Shown here in pieces: positions 1 to 12,560 of a DNA stretch of 64,000 bases (positions are counted from its first letter, which is position 1; each line of letters starts with the position of its first letter). The stretch spans positions 9,500,689-9,564,688 of the forward strand of contig OZ007507.1 of assembly GCA_963931865.1 (NCBI GenBank), in the 5' to 3' direction. Source of the DNA: Axinella damicornis. Lineage: Eukaryota; Porifera; Demospongiae; Axinellida; Axinellidae. The notes under the pieces are model-generated. The model was given only the letters and a program-made list of their open reading frames with translations, was not told the DNA's origin and did no database searches. The position numbers and the translations under genes were made by a program.

Positions 1-1400
1 CCAGCTTCTCACCGCCCAGTCCACAGCATCATAATTTTTGACAAGCTCACTTAGAAGTCGATCACCAGAATAATAATTCATTCTTGTTCAATCGCTATGA
101 TGGTGACTGTTCAATCGCTATGATGGTGACTGTGGTTTTTTTGACTGAGGGAGGTTGGTAGGCTTGATGATTTTTTCCCCTTTCTCCAACATTGTATTGC
201 CACACGATTCGGTATAGTGCGTAGTATCAGTATATAGGCGAATAGAGAACTTGATGCCAGCCCAGCAAGGCGAATAGAGAACCTGTACAGTATATGATGT
301 AGCCTTCCATGCATGCCATACGAACCATGCACAATAATATGAACACATAATTAATGTCTGCATGCATGCAGTTACATAGCTATATATAGCTTAACATGTT
401 TCCACTAGCCAGTGTAGCCGCAATTATGTACCTGCAGTATTTTTCCAAGATTTTTTTTGTTGTTCTTTAACGTTCACAGTTTATTTATGTGAGTCAAGAA
501 GAGTTGTAAGTCAGTGCTGTCAGGTCACTTAAATTAATGCCATGACATTGTGCTTTCTTTTTTAGAAACTGAGCTGCAAAGTTCACTATAAAACCGTATC
601 CCTTTTACCAAGTAACAATCTTATTCCCGAGCAAGTTAACATGCATGCATGATAGAAGTTATGTCAATTTGCTACAATCGCTAATCACTGAATAATTAAG
701 TCTGTATATAGTCCAAGGAAACAGATGGTGAAATATACACAGTGGAGGCTAACATTGATGATGATAAAATCAGCAACAATGACAGACTAGAGAGAAATGA
801 TGAGTCTTCTGGTGAGTGTTGTCATGACAGCACACAACGGACTCTTCGTTGTCTCTCTGAGTCGAGTCTGAGTCCGTCAGTTGAGCGTCTTCTTCCGCCT
901 GCTCTTGGCCTTCATCTGTTGTGTCACTGTCCTCGTCTGGAATGCCAACCTACCTGCATGTGTGGTGTGCTAGGGGAGGATACCGTAATTGCTTGTTATT
1001 AGGCACAAATGCGCCTAGAAGGCAATATGCGTCTATATGCAAGATGCGCTTAATGATATTGCTGAAATAGGAAGTGTGATTCATTCGAATTATAGCATTT
1101 CGTAGGACAAGACTTTAGCGCTTAACTCACTTATATATTAGTTTATCCAGAAACAGACCCAGCTTTGACCGGACAGCACTGTCTCCAACACCAAATGGAT
1201 TGGACTGCATAAGCTGCTCTTTAATCTGATTCAGCAGGCCTTCTATAGTGGTGAACCAACCTCAAAATGTTCCTGACTGTACTTCAAAGTCTAACTCAGG
1301 GATGCCAATGACAGCAGTCTCTGCCTGTAGGTGATAGAACAGAATAGCGTCACAGCACAAACTCTATGAACATGCAATAGCTAGGGAAATGGATTGCATT
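1..1400. other. Non-coding stretch with a 23-bp tandem duplication
   Basis: No supportable gene. A 23-bp unit beginning ttcaatcgctatgatgg is present twice head to tail at 87-109 and 110-132. A possible exon around 720-811 ends at a good donor (ctg|gtgagt) and reads acidic residues, but it has no recognisable domain and no partner exon, so it is not called. Confidence 0.5.
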
Positions 1401-1428
1401 GTGGGGCGAATGTGAGTGGGATTTAATG

Positions 1429-1670
1429 AAAACTCCCCTCCCCTCCCTCACTCCTTTCTCCCCTCCCAACCTCCTTTCCCTCCCTCCCTCCCATTCTCCT
1501 TTCCCTCCCTCCCTCCCTCCCTCCCTCCCTCCCTCCCATCCTCCTTTCCTTCCTCCCTCCCTCCCATCCTCCTTTCCTTCCTCCCTCCCTCCCTCCTCCC
1601 TCCCTCCCTCCCTCTCTCACATCATCCGTTCCCTCCCTCCCTCCCATCCTCGTTTCCCTCCCTTCCCAGC
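1429..1670. repeat. (CCCT)n polypyrimidine tract
   Basis: About 240 bp of imperfect CCCT/CCTT tetranucleotide repeat. Open frames through it on both strands are low-complexity artefacts (Pro/Ser on one strand, Gly/Arg on the other). It faces a purine-rich (GGGA)n tract of similar size 180 bp downstream. Confidence 0.9.
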
Positions 1671-1848
1671 TTCACCTCCCACCTCTGCTGTGGTGATTGA
1701 TGAAAGTACTCACACCCTCTCCATCACAGAGGAAGAAATGAGGAATCACGTCACTCCTTGTGAGCACAGGGTGTCTTGCTATCCGTTTGCTCCAGCACTC
1801 AAGCTTCTTGCGACTTTCTGGATGAAGTCTTCACCATAGCGACCTGGA

Positions 1849-2062
1849 CGGGAGGGAGGGAGGGAGGGAGGGAGGGAGGGAGGGAGGGAGGGAGGGAGGG
1901 AGGGAGGGAGGGAGGGAGGGAGGGAGGGAGGGAGGGAGGGAGGGAGGGGGGAGGGAGGGAGGGAGGAAGGGAGGGACGGAGGGAGGGAGGGAGGGATGGA
2001 GGGAGGGAAGGAGGGAGGGAAGGAGGGAGGGAGGGAGGGAGGGAGGGAGAGAGAGAGGGAGT
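1849..2062. repeat. (GGGA)n polypurine tract
   Basis: About 210 bp of near-perfect GGGA repeat. It is in the opposite strand orientation to the (CCCT)n tract at 1429-1670, so a single strand could fold into a long hairpin. Such tracts can also form G-quadruplex or triplex structures. Confidence 0.9.
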
Positions 2063-2825
2063 GAGATGAACAACAGGAAGAAGGGACGAGACAGAGCTTG
2101 CTATCTAAACTAGTAGCAGTCTCATCATCCTAACTAAACTTTGTGTAGGCTATCCGTACCTCCATATTGCCATACCATCTCTACTTGAAGTCCAGGCACG
2201 ACACTAGCAAGGGGTATGTGTACAATGTACAATATTACACTGTAGTTGTGCACTGGAATACAGTGTGTTTAGAGGTGCACCTGGCTATACATGTAGCATT
2301 TACAGGCACACCCACCATAGTACTGTTTGTCCGGGAGCGGAGGCACAGTTGAGAGTGAACTTCTCCTCCAGGCGCTAGTGCAGCCAGTCATAGTGCTTAT
2401 AGTGACGGCTGACAGGTTTCCCAGTGCTCTGTGGGGAAGACAAAATGCAATATCAGCGGTCAAAGGTCAATGCAAAGTGGGGATGGGCAATACTTTTGTC
2501 TATAACATTAACTGGTACTTTGAAGTACTCTTTCACCACAACAATAGACCGAGAGAGAATCTTCGTGAGTATGGGACACGGCTAGACACAAACTGATCTT
2601 GAACATTTATAAATTGTACATGTAGCACGTTTTGAAATAGGGATATGTGTGAGGTGTACGTGTGCCATGTGGGGGTAGGTGTGCGGTGTGTGAGTAGGGA
2701 TGGGATGTGTGTGGTGTGCAGGGATAGGAGTGCATTTGTGTGGGTATATAGAAGTGTGTGTGGGTTTCTATGCACTGCAGAACTGCACACAGAACTGCAT
2801 GCAGAGCCAACTGATTAACATCAAG

Positions 2826-3527
2826 TAGTCTCGGTCCCAGACCCAACCAACCCCAGCACGGATCGCTTTTAGTATCGCGCGCGGGGAAGGAAGGGTCTGG
2901 TAGATATAGTACACATTCCTAAGGTCTCATTACCGTTAATTGAGACTTGTTGAAATTATCAGGACGCATCAAAATTTCACACGTGGTCATCAAGAGTGAA
3001 GCCGCCTTTGAAGATATAGAGCTAGAGGCGGCAAGTAGTGTAGACATAGCCTCGTACACGATCGCTGTGCTTGGCTTGGTTTGGAAATGCCCTTTTTGCA
3101 GCAGCATTGCGAGTGACTCACGCAATCATCGGCATCTGGGCACTTCACCATCTGTGGATGCTGGGATCAGCGAGCTGTGTCAGTGTTGGAGGCAGCAAAG
3201 GAGAGATTCTACCTTCTGACCGCGTGTCCAAGGCGTGCTTCCAGAGCATGGAGATGCTGTTGAACTTGGAGAGTAGCGCTGGCAGTATTTTAAACATGCT
3301 GAAATCCAGAAGTTTTGACAACACCTTGTTATTGCATGCTGGCGATTCTGCACTTCCGGCATCAATATTGGTATACGTCATTGAGATAACTTGTTCTACG
3401 ATCTGATTGGATCCGCCCGGATTCTGGCGGAGTTTAAGGAATGTGGGCTATACCTACCAGACCGTGTTTCCGCGCGTTATACTGTAAGCGATACACGCGC
3501 TGGATAAACGGTCTGGGAATGAGACTA
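2826..3527. mobile_element. Foldback element, TAGYCTCGTTCCCAG family, long copy
   Basis: Terminal inverted repeats of about 110 bp. The left end reads TAGTCTCGGTCCCAGACCC and the right end, reversed, reads TAGTCTCATTCCCAGACC. Both arms then share the blocks GCGCG, GTCTGGTAG and CACATTCCT. The 9 bp before it (AACATCAAG) and after it (AACATCATG) match at 8 of 9 positions, as expected of a target duplication. The roughly 470-bp centre has open frames on both strands but no recognisable transposase. The 103-bp element at 45997 carries both of these arms and looks like an internal-deletion derivative. Confidence 0.7.
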
Positions 3528-4633
3528 AACATCATGTTGCTCCGACAATTCAAGCCTGTTCTAAAACAGCCAACATCACTCTAAAATCAGCAAGCAGAGA
3601 CACTAGCAGCCCGGGCTGTATCTCCACCCTTTCTGCCGGCACACAGCCAATCGATCTACCTCACAGACAACTCTGATGATGTAATTATGAGTCTCTAGTA
3701 GACTGTTGCTACATCAATGTGTTTGTGCTTATGTGGGCCTGGATCAAATTACTCCTAGCCTTCCAAAAATTGTTGGGACTCACTCTAAGAGAAGAGTGGG
3801 TTCACTTTACTCATGGTGAGGTGCTCTCGGCAGCCGGCTGCTCTTATAGTGAGCAAGTGTTTAGAGGGTTTCGTATGACGCCACGCATTCCACTCCCAGC
3901 CAGTATTGCAATACTTCCACTCAGTATTGTGATACTACGCAAGTATACACGACACTTCTCATAATATATACAAGCACCCAAATTGTAATTGACGTACATA
4001 GCATATGTAAGCACTAATTTTAAAAGTGCAAATGCCATGTGCTGCGCAAGCGCTGCCTTGGGGTCAAAGGTCATCATGCCACCACGGGGTCATATGCACG
4101 AGTACCCCCCCCCCCCCTTGCCAGTATACACATACCTGGATCCGATCCAGAGTAGTAGGGTCCAAGGCAAAGCGTTTGAGTTGCAGAGTCAGCAGGTATA
4201 CATGTAGAAACCTAATCCCTGCAATCAAGCAAGACATAATTTACATAGTATTACATCGGCCAAAGAATATCGCTATGAGCTGTCCATAAGGTCTAAACAT
4301 AATTACCAGAAACCAGATAATAATAGACCTTATTCGGCTAACGCAAATATTTCAGGAAATGGCTAACACTCTGACCTCTACTGCTGGCTGCTACTGGCTC
4401 TGAGTCAGAGTCTGAGGACTTCCGCAAATGTTCTTCAGAGGGATACAAGACCCTGAGCTACTTACCTGGGAACTGTATTCAGATGACATCATATCTGAGG
4501 ATGATGTGGGCTCGTTGGCTACTGTAAGCATTAGCGTAGCTCTGCCATTGCTGGTAGTCCATGTACATGTAGGTCCGTGGTTACTGAGTCTATCTCTGCT
4601 GTCCAAGTTCTACGAAATCCACTCAACTGCTAC

Positions 4634-4702
4634 CAAGAGCGCATGATGATATCATTGTTTTTTCACGGCATTAAAAAACAATGATGTCATCATGCGCTCT
4701 TG
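4634..4702. repeat. Near-perfect 69-bp hairpin
   Basis: Arms of about 28 bp (CAAGAGCGCATGATGATATC and its complement with one mismatch) flank a short loop. No open frame spans it. It could be a very small foldback element or a cruciform site. Confidence 0.8.
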
Positions 4703-5014
4703 CTGCTACTGTTGCACAATGGACAACACTTGTACTATAGTTAGTAGCGACACGTGTATCAGTAGTTAGGCACATGGCAGCACAGACTACGATCACAGCT
4801 TGTTCCTCAGCCATCACATAACCACTGGACAGTCATGTGACTACCATGTGACCTCTGTGTTAGGGGCATTCACTACCACAAGAGTGCAAACTACCATACC
4901 GTGACTAATTTAAAACGAGATGTGGCGGTTTGCTTGCAAGACTGATACAAGTGTTGGACACTAATGACTGATGGTTTAACAAGATTTGCTCGGTAGCTAG
5001 CTATAGCTCTGAGA

Positions 5015-5477
5015 TTAGCTGTTCCGGACTCTCTTGGCCTTCTTTGCAGTTGCCTTCTCAGTCAGCTTGACTGCGTTCTTGCCGCTCCTCAGACGATCAT
5101 TCTTGCGTATACCTTGTAATCCGACTTCTTGCTGTTTAGCCTCTCTTGCTGAAATCTCACACATGATCTTGTTTGTGTCTTCAGTTGTCTAGCACAGTAG
5201 GGTGCGGCCACATGCACATTACTAGTTCGTAAATCCGTCGCGCATGCGCTCCAGCTATGTGGACAGACAGACATATACGTACTCAGCACTCTGCCTCGGC
5301 GCTTCGGCGCCGAGACAATAAGTTATACATAGATAAGCCTCACATGGCTATTTTGATCACTCACAGCCAGCAGTGGATGTATTTGTCCAGGTCACGCAAT
5401 CCAGTGACATCATGCGCCCCATCAGAAACCACCAGGCCTGCTTGGCCACCAAAGCTCAAAATGGCCAGTGATTTCAT
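5015..5477 (-). CDS. Possible two-exon fragment, basic C-terminus, function unknown
   Basis: On the minus strand a clean frame from about 5148 down to a TAA at 5017-5015 encodes a Lys/Arg-rich tail containing KNDRLRSGKNAVKL and ending KRVRNS. About 210 bp upstream, 5361-5477 encodes a compact segment (SFGGQAGLVVSDGAHDV) that runs to a good donor (gct|gtgagt). The two could be joined if the acceptor is an AAG at about 5144; the better CAG acceptor at 5149 gives the wrong phase. The basic tail resembles nucleolar or ribosome-assembly proteins in composition only. I do not recognise the family, and no 5' exon or promoter was found. Confidence 0.3.
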
Positions 5478-5917
5478 GAGCTGTTGATTACTGAATGTGA
5501 GTGAATAGTATATGAAGTGAGTGTTGGGGAACCATCCTGCTGCATGGAATCATATGTACAAACACAATGATGACTAATAGTGTCAAAAGTGGCTAATCCT
5601 AGGGCTGTGCTATAATTTATTTTATCAGTTAAAGCACACCCAACTCTGACTGCCGCCTGGTAAGACCCCCTCCACCCAAATTCCCTCGGCAAGAGAACTG
5701 GAGGCAGTGGAAATAACCTGACACTACTAACCCGTGAACCAGGATAGAGTAGTGACGTTGTGTAATCCTCTTTTGTACATATACTCGCCATCAGGCATGA
5801 TCGACCACCAATTCCCCTTCTCCCCCAGGCCTGGGGCCTGGTTTTCTCTAATTGATAGGCAGTTTTTGGCAATTCTCAACAACATTGTTGCACATGTTGT
5901 AACATATTGTGTTGTAT

Positions 5918-5949
<32 letters not shown>
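5918..5949. repeat. Poly(G) tract, 32 nt
   Basis: Uninterrupted run of 32 G just upstream of the decayed PIN-like gene. It is one of at least five runs of 20 or more G or C in the window. Confidence 0.9.
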
Positions 5950-5950
<1 letters not shown>

Positions 5951-5964
5951 TGCAGCACAGAGAG

Positions 5965-7330
5965 GGTAACGTGAGTACCTTCTTCAAACATGAAAATCAC
6001 CCATACCCACCCTCTCTGTCTCACAGAGGGAAACTACGACAGGGAAAGAAGTCAGATCTGCTGGGTATTCTGGTGCAGAAGACACAAAAAGAGCCTCCCA
6101 TCTCATTTGATGTCAAAGTAATTGATGGTGCTGCTGTAGTCCACATGTTGTCCACCACCAACATCATTACTTTCGACAATTATGCCAGTGATGTTTTCAT
6201 TCCTCACATTATGAAGCACCTGGACACCTCTAAGCGAGTTGACGTTGTGTGGGACACTTACATCACCAGCAGCATAAAAGAGTCGACAAGGGAAAAGTGA
6301 GGCAAAGGCATATGAAGGAAGGTGGCCGGTCAAAACAAGATTCCAAAGAACTGGCCAGATTTCCTACGTGACCCTACAAACAAGCAAGAGCTGTTTACGT
6401 TCCTCTCCTGCAAGGTTGCTTTGATTGACTGCACAGATAGCAAGCAGATTTTCATTACATCAGGCATCACGGTGATTGGCAGAGGCACTAGCCATTGCAT
6501 GCAACCATGTGACCATGAAGAAGCGGATACCAGAATACTGATTCACCTTCTAGACGCCCTGGATAATGGCTCTACCACCTGTTTGGTACGGACTGTCGAT
6601 ACTGATGTTGTTGTCATTCTCATTGGCAAGTTTCGGCCCAAGTTTCACGCCTTCATAACCAACCACCCAGCTGCAGAGATACGGGTTGCCTTTGGAACTG
6701 GCAAGAACTTCACATCAATGCCATGTGCCATGCATGCCCTGGGCAAACACAATTCAATGGCACTTCCAATTTTTCACTGCTTCACAGGCTGTGACACCAC
6801 CTCAGCATTCTTTGGAAAGGGGAAGACAGCCTGGGAGGCTTGGAAGTCATACCCCGAGGTAACCGAAGCATTCGTCTACATGGCAACACATGCATACACT
6901 GCGTTGACCGAGGATTCCCAACACTTTCACCTTATTGAGCGCTTCACCGTCGTCCTCTACGACAAGACAAGCAATCTGCAATCTGTCAGTGAGGCACGGA
7001 GAGAGCTGTTCTGTCAGAAGAACAAGACAATGGAAAACATCCCACCAACGCAGGATGCCCTGTTGCAGCACTGTAGCCTACCAGGCTGGAATCTGGACGA
7101 GAAGTGAACTAGCCCAGCAGCAGACAGCCACTCCGGAAGCATGTGGTTGGACACTGGACTGAGACAACCAATCATGGCTTCCTGTATGGAGCACACTACC
7201 ATTAGCCTCTAAAGCCTGCAGTGAACGGGTGAAGTGTGAGTGGCTGTGGTAGAAGGTGTTCTTGCAAGAAGGAACAATGGAAATGTACAGAACATTGCAG
7301 TTGCAAGTGTGACAAATATCTTTAGCCATT
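5965..7330 (+). pseudogene. Decayed copy of a repetitive PIN-like/Cys-rich transposon-associated gene
   Basis: Three blocks in order look like one protein. 5975-6300 carries an N-terminal block (KHENHPYPPSL) and a segment rich in nuclease-fold-like motifs (VDVVWDTYITSSIK). 6322-7107 carries HEEADTRILIH, RTVDTDVVVILIG and FTGCDTTSAFFGKGK, motifs I recognise from a large uncharacterised family that is highly repeated in marine invertebrate genomes. 7180-7320 is a Cys-rich tail (CSCKKEQWKCTEHCSC) resembling CXC/tesmin repeats. Two in-frame TGA stops at 6298 and 6313 and frame changes near 7105 and 7230 break it. Both stops fall where arginine seems expected, so CGA to TGA decay is likely. No function is asserted. 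Confidence 0.65.
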
Positions 7331-7768
7331 AAAATTAATTTTATGCACCTATACCTATGTTCTTAGATCCACAACTTAATGCTACATATATGTACCCACT
7401 ATGATATAATTTATGGTTACAGGCCATATTTGTTATGTACAGTAAGAAGTTAATGGTAATTTTTGCCTTGTCAACATAGCATAAGTACAAATTGTCATGT
7501 TCCAACAACTAATTATAGTCATCCCATGGTAGCAGACTTTATGAGTGGTTAGGATACAGGAACACTTCTTTGAAATAAGCGTCAATTGCAAAAAGGTCAT
7601 TGTAGACCTTGCAGACACGAGGTTTTGCACTTGTACTCCATAGTGGGTATTGACTTGAACTTTCGCTCTCAGAGAGTTAAGCTTGACGTTGACAAGAACA
7701 AGACCTTTGAATCCTACCATTTTTTTTTGATTCCAGAATGGCTGGCCTTTGCCCACAGTTGAGTTCCC

Positions 7769-9110
7769 TCAAGGCTTTTGGGAGAGTTGGGGGAAAAAGC
7801 CATTGGGGATGCATTTGCACAGCAGTTTCACGATGCAAGCCACCTTCTGTGTTTCATCCATGTTAGGGAAAGAATCAAAATGAAACTCCAAGACCTTGGG
7901 ATTAGCGATGACTGCAGCAAGATTTTTCTGAAAGAAATTTTCGGTCAGCAGCAGGGACCTCACCTCTTTTGTGGGGTACGTAGTTGACAGCAAGTCAGAA
8001 GCTGAGTTTGACGATAAGCTGCTGCTTTTGGAGGACGAGTGGAATGCGCAGGAGATGGCTGCAACATCAACAGTGGAGTCTACTTTTCACGCATGGCTCA
8101 GTCGTTACCAGGCACCCACATGAAGCATGAAATGCTCAGACCAATACGGGAGAAAGTTGGGCTAGGTGACCCACCAGTGCCTTACATGAACAATCCCAAT
8201 GAATCAGCAAATGCTCATATCAGTCGACTACAAAAAGTCCGAGCTGAGTGTTTGTGTTTTTTTTTTTGCCAGAAGATGAGGGAGTTGGTTGACTCAAAAA
8301 CTTGCAAAATTGAGAGAGCTTTTACGATGGATAATGGCCCCTTTGTTGTTGACAGCTGACACCAAAGCAAGCACCATGCCCTTCAAAGACAAAGACGATG
8401 TTGACTTCTGAAAATGTGCAACCCCTCTCCGTGTCTTAGAAGGATGTTTGGAAGGATGTCGGACTGTCCAGTGAATTATTCAGCGGAATGTGGTCACCTG
8501 AAGTTGTTGCTAATGAGACAGCGATAGCAGATGCACCTGGCTTACCTGATTGCAAGATGGTGGCTAGCTACTCGAAAAGCTCATCCGGTCACAACCTTCA
8601 GAAATGGAAAAGTCACTTGTGATTGGTACCAAATCCCTCTGCGCTCATGTTCTTGCTATAGCCTCGACTGGTACAAAAGCACAAACCAGCATCCAAACAT
8701 GTGGGCATTGGCAAGATCATCTGGTGGTCCTAATTACCCAGGTGATAAAACTAATGCATCCAAACGTAAGAGATCGAGGGTAACTCGTCCGCCTGTGGAA
8801 ACACACCCTACTACGTACTTCGGCTGCGAGCCCTATGAGCTCACCAAATGTGAAGCGGTCCTCTTTACAGTGAAACCCATCTGCTTCATAGAGTGGGTGT
8901 CAGCCAGTTACAAACCTCAACTTCTCAACACAACTGCCTGTGTGGGACCATGTCTGGAATCAGCACTTTAGTGAACCCACATGGGTATTCAATGTACTCA
9001 CCATACAGTCCACATTCATGGTCCCATCCCACAGTGAACCTTCCACCATTGCTACCTGACACAGAACCCCACCGACTCCGAATCTGACACAGCAACCGAG
9101 TCGATCTGTC
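7769..9110 (+). pseudogene. MULE-type transposase remnant with SWIM zinc finger
   Basis: 7778-7960 encodes ELGEKAIGDAF and HLLCFIHVRERI, resembling the MULE transposase core (a 'D/GEKA..DAF' block followed by 'HLRCF.H'). 8039-8359 continues with EKVGLGDPPVPYMNN and NESANAHISR, typical of the region after the catalytic core. 8600-8690 encodes a SWIM-like finger (VTCDW, then after a frame change KSLCAHVLAIA), and a basic KRKRSR run follows. Frameshifts near 7775, 8000, 8360-8530 and 8640 make it non-functional. A degenerate repeat of about 60 bp (9080-9290, core ACACAGCAACCGAGTC) follows and may be the old Gln/Pro-rich C-terminus. It is the only MULE-like coding sequence in the window and could be related to the source of 9-bp-duplication elements. 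Confidence 0.6.
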
Positions 9111-9750
9111 AACATTGCCTTTGGGCCACCCACCATAACAAACAACCGAGTCGATCAACATTGCCTTTTGGCTACCCATCGACTTCATGCACAACACAGC
9201 AACCAAGTCCATCAACACTATCTTTGGCCAACCGAAAACTCTAATTTGCAACACAGCAACCGAGTCCATTGGCTATGTCGTTCGGCCACTCACCAACTCC
9301 ACATGTGATGCCTCAGCAGGGCTTATCAACTGATCATTTGGTCCATTCACCTTGAATAATCTCTATGTAGGTGTGATGCAAAGGTACGTACTATCTAGTC
9401 TCCAGGGGTGTTTCCTGATGACTTAATTGTGGCTAGAATGGAAGGTCGTGGGTTCAAATTTGCTCCTGACCATTCCATCAGAATTCCCAAATTACCTCAT
9501 CTTAGAATGGAGTGCCTCACTAGTACATGTACAGACCCTGCATTTACGCACATGATGTAAAGGGTAAGCTGTACCATGAGCCCATAACGAGAATATATGG
9601 GCTCCTGGCTGCGGCCAGAGCACAAACTGTTAATGTCTTCTACTATTGGCTTGAATGTTTGATTCGTCATGTTTGATTTGTCACTTGAGGTCCTGTTATC
9701 TTCAGCTACTTTGGGCTTGTATAAATACATTAAGATTTTAACCGTGTGTT

Positions 9751-10370
<620 letters not shown>

Positions 10371-11833
10371 GTTATGCTTGATTTGTGTCACTTCAGTTCT
10401 TCATGCTACCGACAACAGCGCAGGCCTAGCCTAGGAATATGTGTTACCTGTGATCACGTGACTAAGTGATTTGAATTTTGTGGTGCGCGTGTGAGCTAGG
10501 CCGAGGCACAAGCGCAATGGATATGAGCGAGCATGCAGGCTGAGGCTTGTACATGTAGCACATCCTCATAGCTGGCCACAGCCCTGCTATCTTAATTTTT
10601 AGTCCATATTTGCTAGTCCGTTTTCCGTTTCCCCTGGAGTGCGGACCAGCGTTACTAAGCTAAATTGTAGTTTTACTGTGCAATCGAGTAGACACTGTGT
10701 CCAGCGCATGGACAACCAGTCCGTTGTCTGGTCCGTTTTCCAGTCCATTCTGTGTTTTAGTCATGTCCCACTGGAGCCCAAGTCAGGCTCCTATTTCCCC
10801 ACACACCACAGCGAGCAGGTTTGGGGCCGCGGCATATTAATGGCTATTACTGCAGGTAATGTCTATAGTAGTTGCAGCATGAGTACGTTACATCATAGGC
10901 ATAGTAACTCATTAAGTTGTCTTATTCCCAGGATCAGACAGTACAGTGGAGAAGCCTGGGAACGAGGCTAATTGTTATAAAGACCAGGTCCATAGCATCC
11001 CTCCAAGGTGTAAGGAATGCAAATATGAGCACAGCAGCAGTACGTGGATGATATTAATTTTATCATTTTTATCTACGTATTGCACAGGCCTAGATAATCC
11101 CTCACCTTGGTGATATCACCATGGATCTGAATCACCCCAGGGATGGGGGCCATTAACTGCAATCCCACTGCAACATTTGCATTCTCTGTGGGCCTGCATC
11201 ACACAAGTAGAGGATGTGCATGCTCACAAGGTGTGTAAACAATAGGAGCAAAGTAGGCTCTCTAAAGTTAGTAACATGGGGAGGGGAAAAAAGAGGGTGG
11301 GGGTTGGGAACAAGGAGACAAGGGGAAGGTGGGGCGGCCTAGGGACAAGGGTTAGGACTGGAGACAAGGGTTAGGACTGGGGATAACAAGCCTAACATGT
11401 ACATGTAGCCTGTCACATGATGCTCACCTCAGTGTCTAGAGTCTTGCTCAGCAGCAACTCCAGCTCTCAAGGGCAGCAATCAAGTCAATCACACGTTGTA
11501 CTCCTGACAACTAGAGAAGAGAATTCAACTCACAATCTGGCTTGTTACACTTGACGACAGCACATAACGAAATGCATCAGAAAGATTTGATACTGCCTGG
11601 ACACACCTGCCAGGGTCAGCACACAAGTCAACCACACGTACTCCTGAAAACAAGAGAAGAGAATCATACTCCCAATCTGGCTTGTTACACTTGGACGACA
11701 TGCAGCACATAACCAAACGTATCAGAAAGTTTCCGTGTCTATAGATAACTGCCTGCCACACCTGATACACGTAGACAAATTCATTATGCATACATGTGAA
11801 GTAGCTAGATTGCTAGATTCTATGTACCGACAC
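10371..11833. other. No gene recognised; one decayed foldback end
   Basis: A right-hand terminus GCCTGGGAACGAGGCTA ends at 10970 and pairs weakly with TTATTCCCAGG at 10922, a decayed member of the foldback family. 11520-11590 and 11640-11720 are imperfect direct repeats (core CACAATCTGGCTTGTTACAC versus CCCAATCTGGCTTGTTACAC). No coding sequence is supported. Confidence 0.4.
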
Positions 11834-11928
11834 GATGCCACATTCTTCATCGACATGGGTAAGCTTATAGGCACTCCTTGGCAAGGAGTGCCTATTAGCT
11901 TACCCATGTTGATGAAGAATGTGGCATC
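11834..11928. repeat. 95-bp hairpin
   Basis: Arms of about 46 bp (GATGCCACATTCTTCATCGA on the left; its complement with a few mismatches on the right) meet around CACTCCTTGGCAAGGAGTG. The loop is only a few bases, so it folds almost end to end. Confidence 0.85.
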
Positions 11929-12134
11929 AAGTTGCTCTCTATGCTTCCCCCTTGGCTAGTCCAGGACGTGAACTTTGCCCTTTTCACGCCGCGGTTCCGA
12001 ACCGCATGGACTGTGATTTGTCATCATGTAGTTGAGCATGCTGCATGTGCTGCGCTGTCACCAGTCAAGCAGTAGCATCCAAAAGGTGATATGAAGAACG
12101 CTCATGTTACTGATGTGAGTAGTAGCTAGCATAG

Positions 12135-12269
12135 ATATGGGCAAGTGGAAAACGCGGATACGGTCGGACGCGGACACGGACGCGGACGCGGACGCGGACA
12201 CGGACCAAAACTCATTTTTCAGGCCTTTGCAGTGTAGGACAATGAGTTTTGGTTCGTGTCCGTGTCCGT

Positions 12270-12327
<58 letters not shown>

Positions 12328-12358
12328 GACCGTATCCGCCTTTTCCACTTGCCCCATA
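12135..12358. mobile_element. Foldback element built on (GCGGAC)n hexamers
   Basis: Inverted repeat of about 224 bp. The outer arms read TATGGGCAAGTGGAAAACGC at the left and its near complement at the right. Next come GGATACGGTCGGACGCGG blocks, then (GCGGAC)n in one arm against (GTCCGC)n in the other, and an inner arm CCAAAACTCATT around a loop of about 25 bp. The right hexamer tract is longer (about 12 units) than the left (about 7), as expected if slippage expanded one arm. Long frames on both strands (Arg-Pro, Arg-Gly, Asp-Ala runs) follow from the hexamer and are not called as genes. Confidence 0.75.
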
Positions 12359-12560
12359 GATATAGGTACAACAATAGCTTCGATAACTCATGAAAGTAAT
12401 TTTCACTTTATATGAGTTAGGCAAGTGGAGGTTTACACATGACCTGTGGACAGCATGTTGACAGGTCTGTATACATGTGCACATCCGTACACTATAGACC
12501 CACCTCAATCCCCTTGAAAATTCCTGATCAAGAGAAACTTGTGGGCATCCTAGCCTGTTG

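Noticed and set aside
720..811. Possible exon ending at ctg|gtgagt
   Set aside because: Good donor but no acceptor with consistent phase, no domain and no neighbour exon.
12137..12415. Open frames with Arg-Pro, Asp-Ala or Gly-Arg runs on both strands
   Set aside because: They are produced by the (GCGGAC)n hexamer in an inverted repeat and have no independent coding signal.
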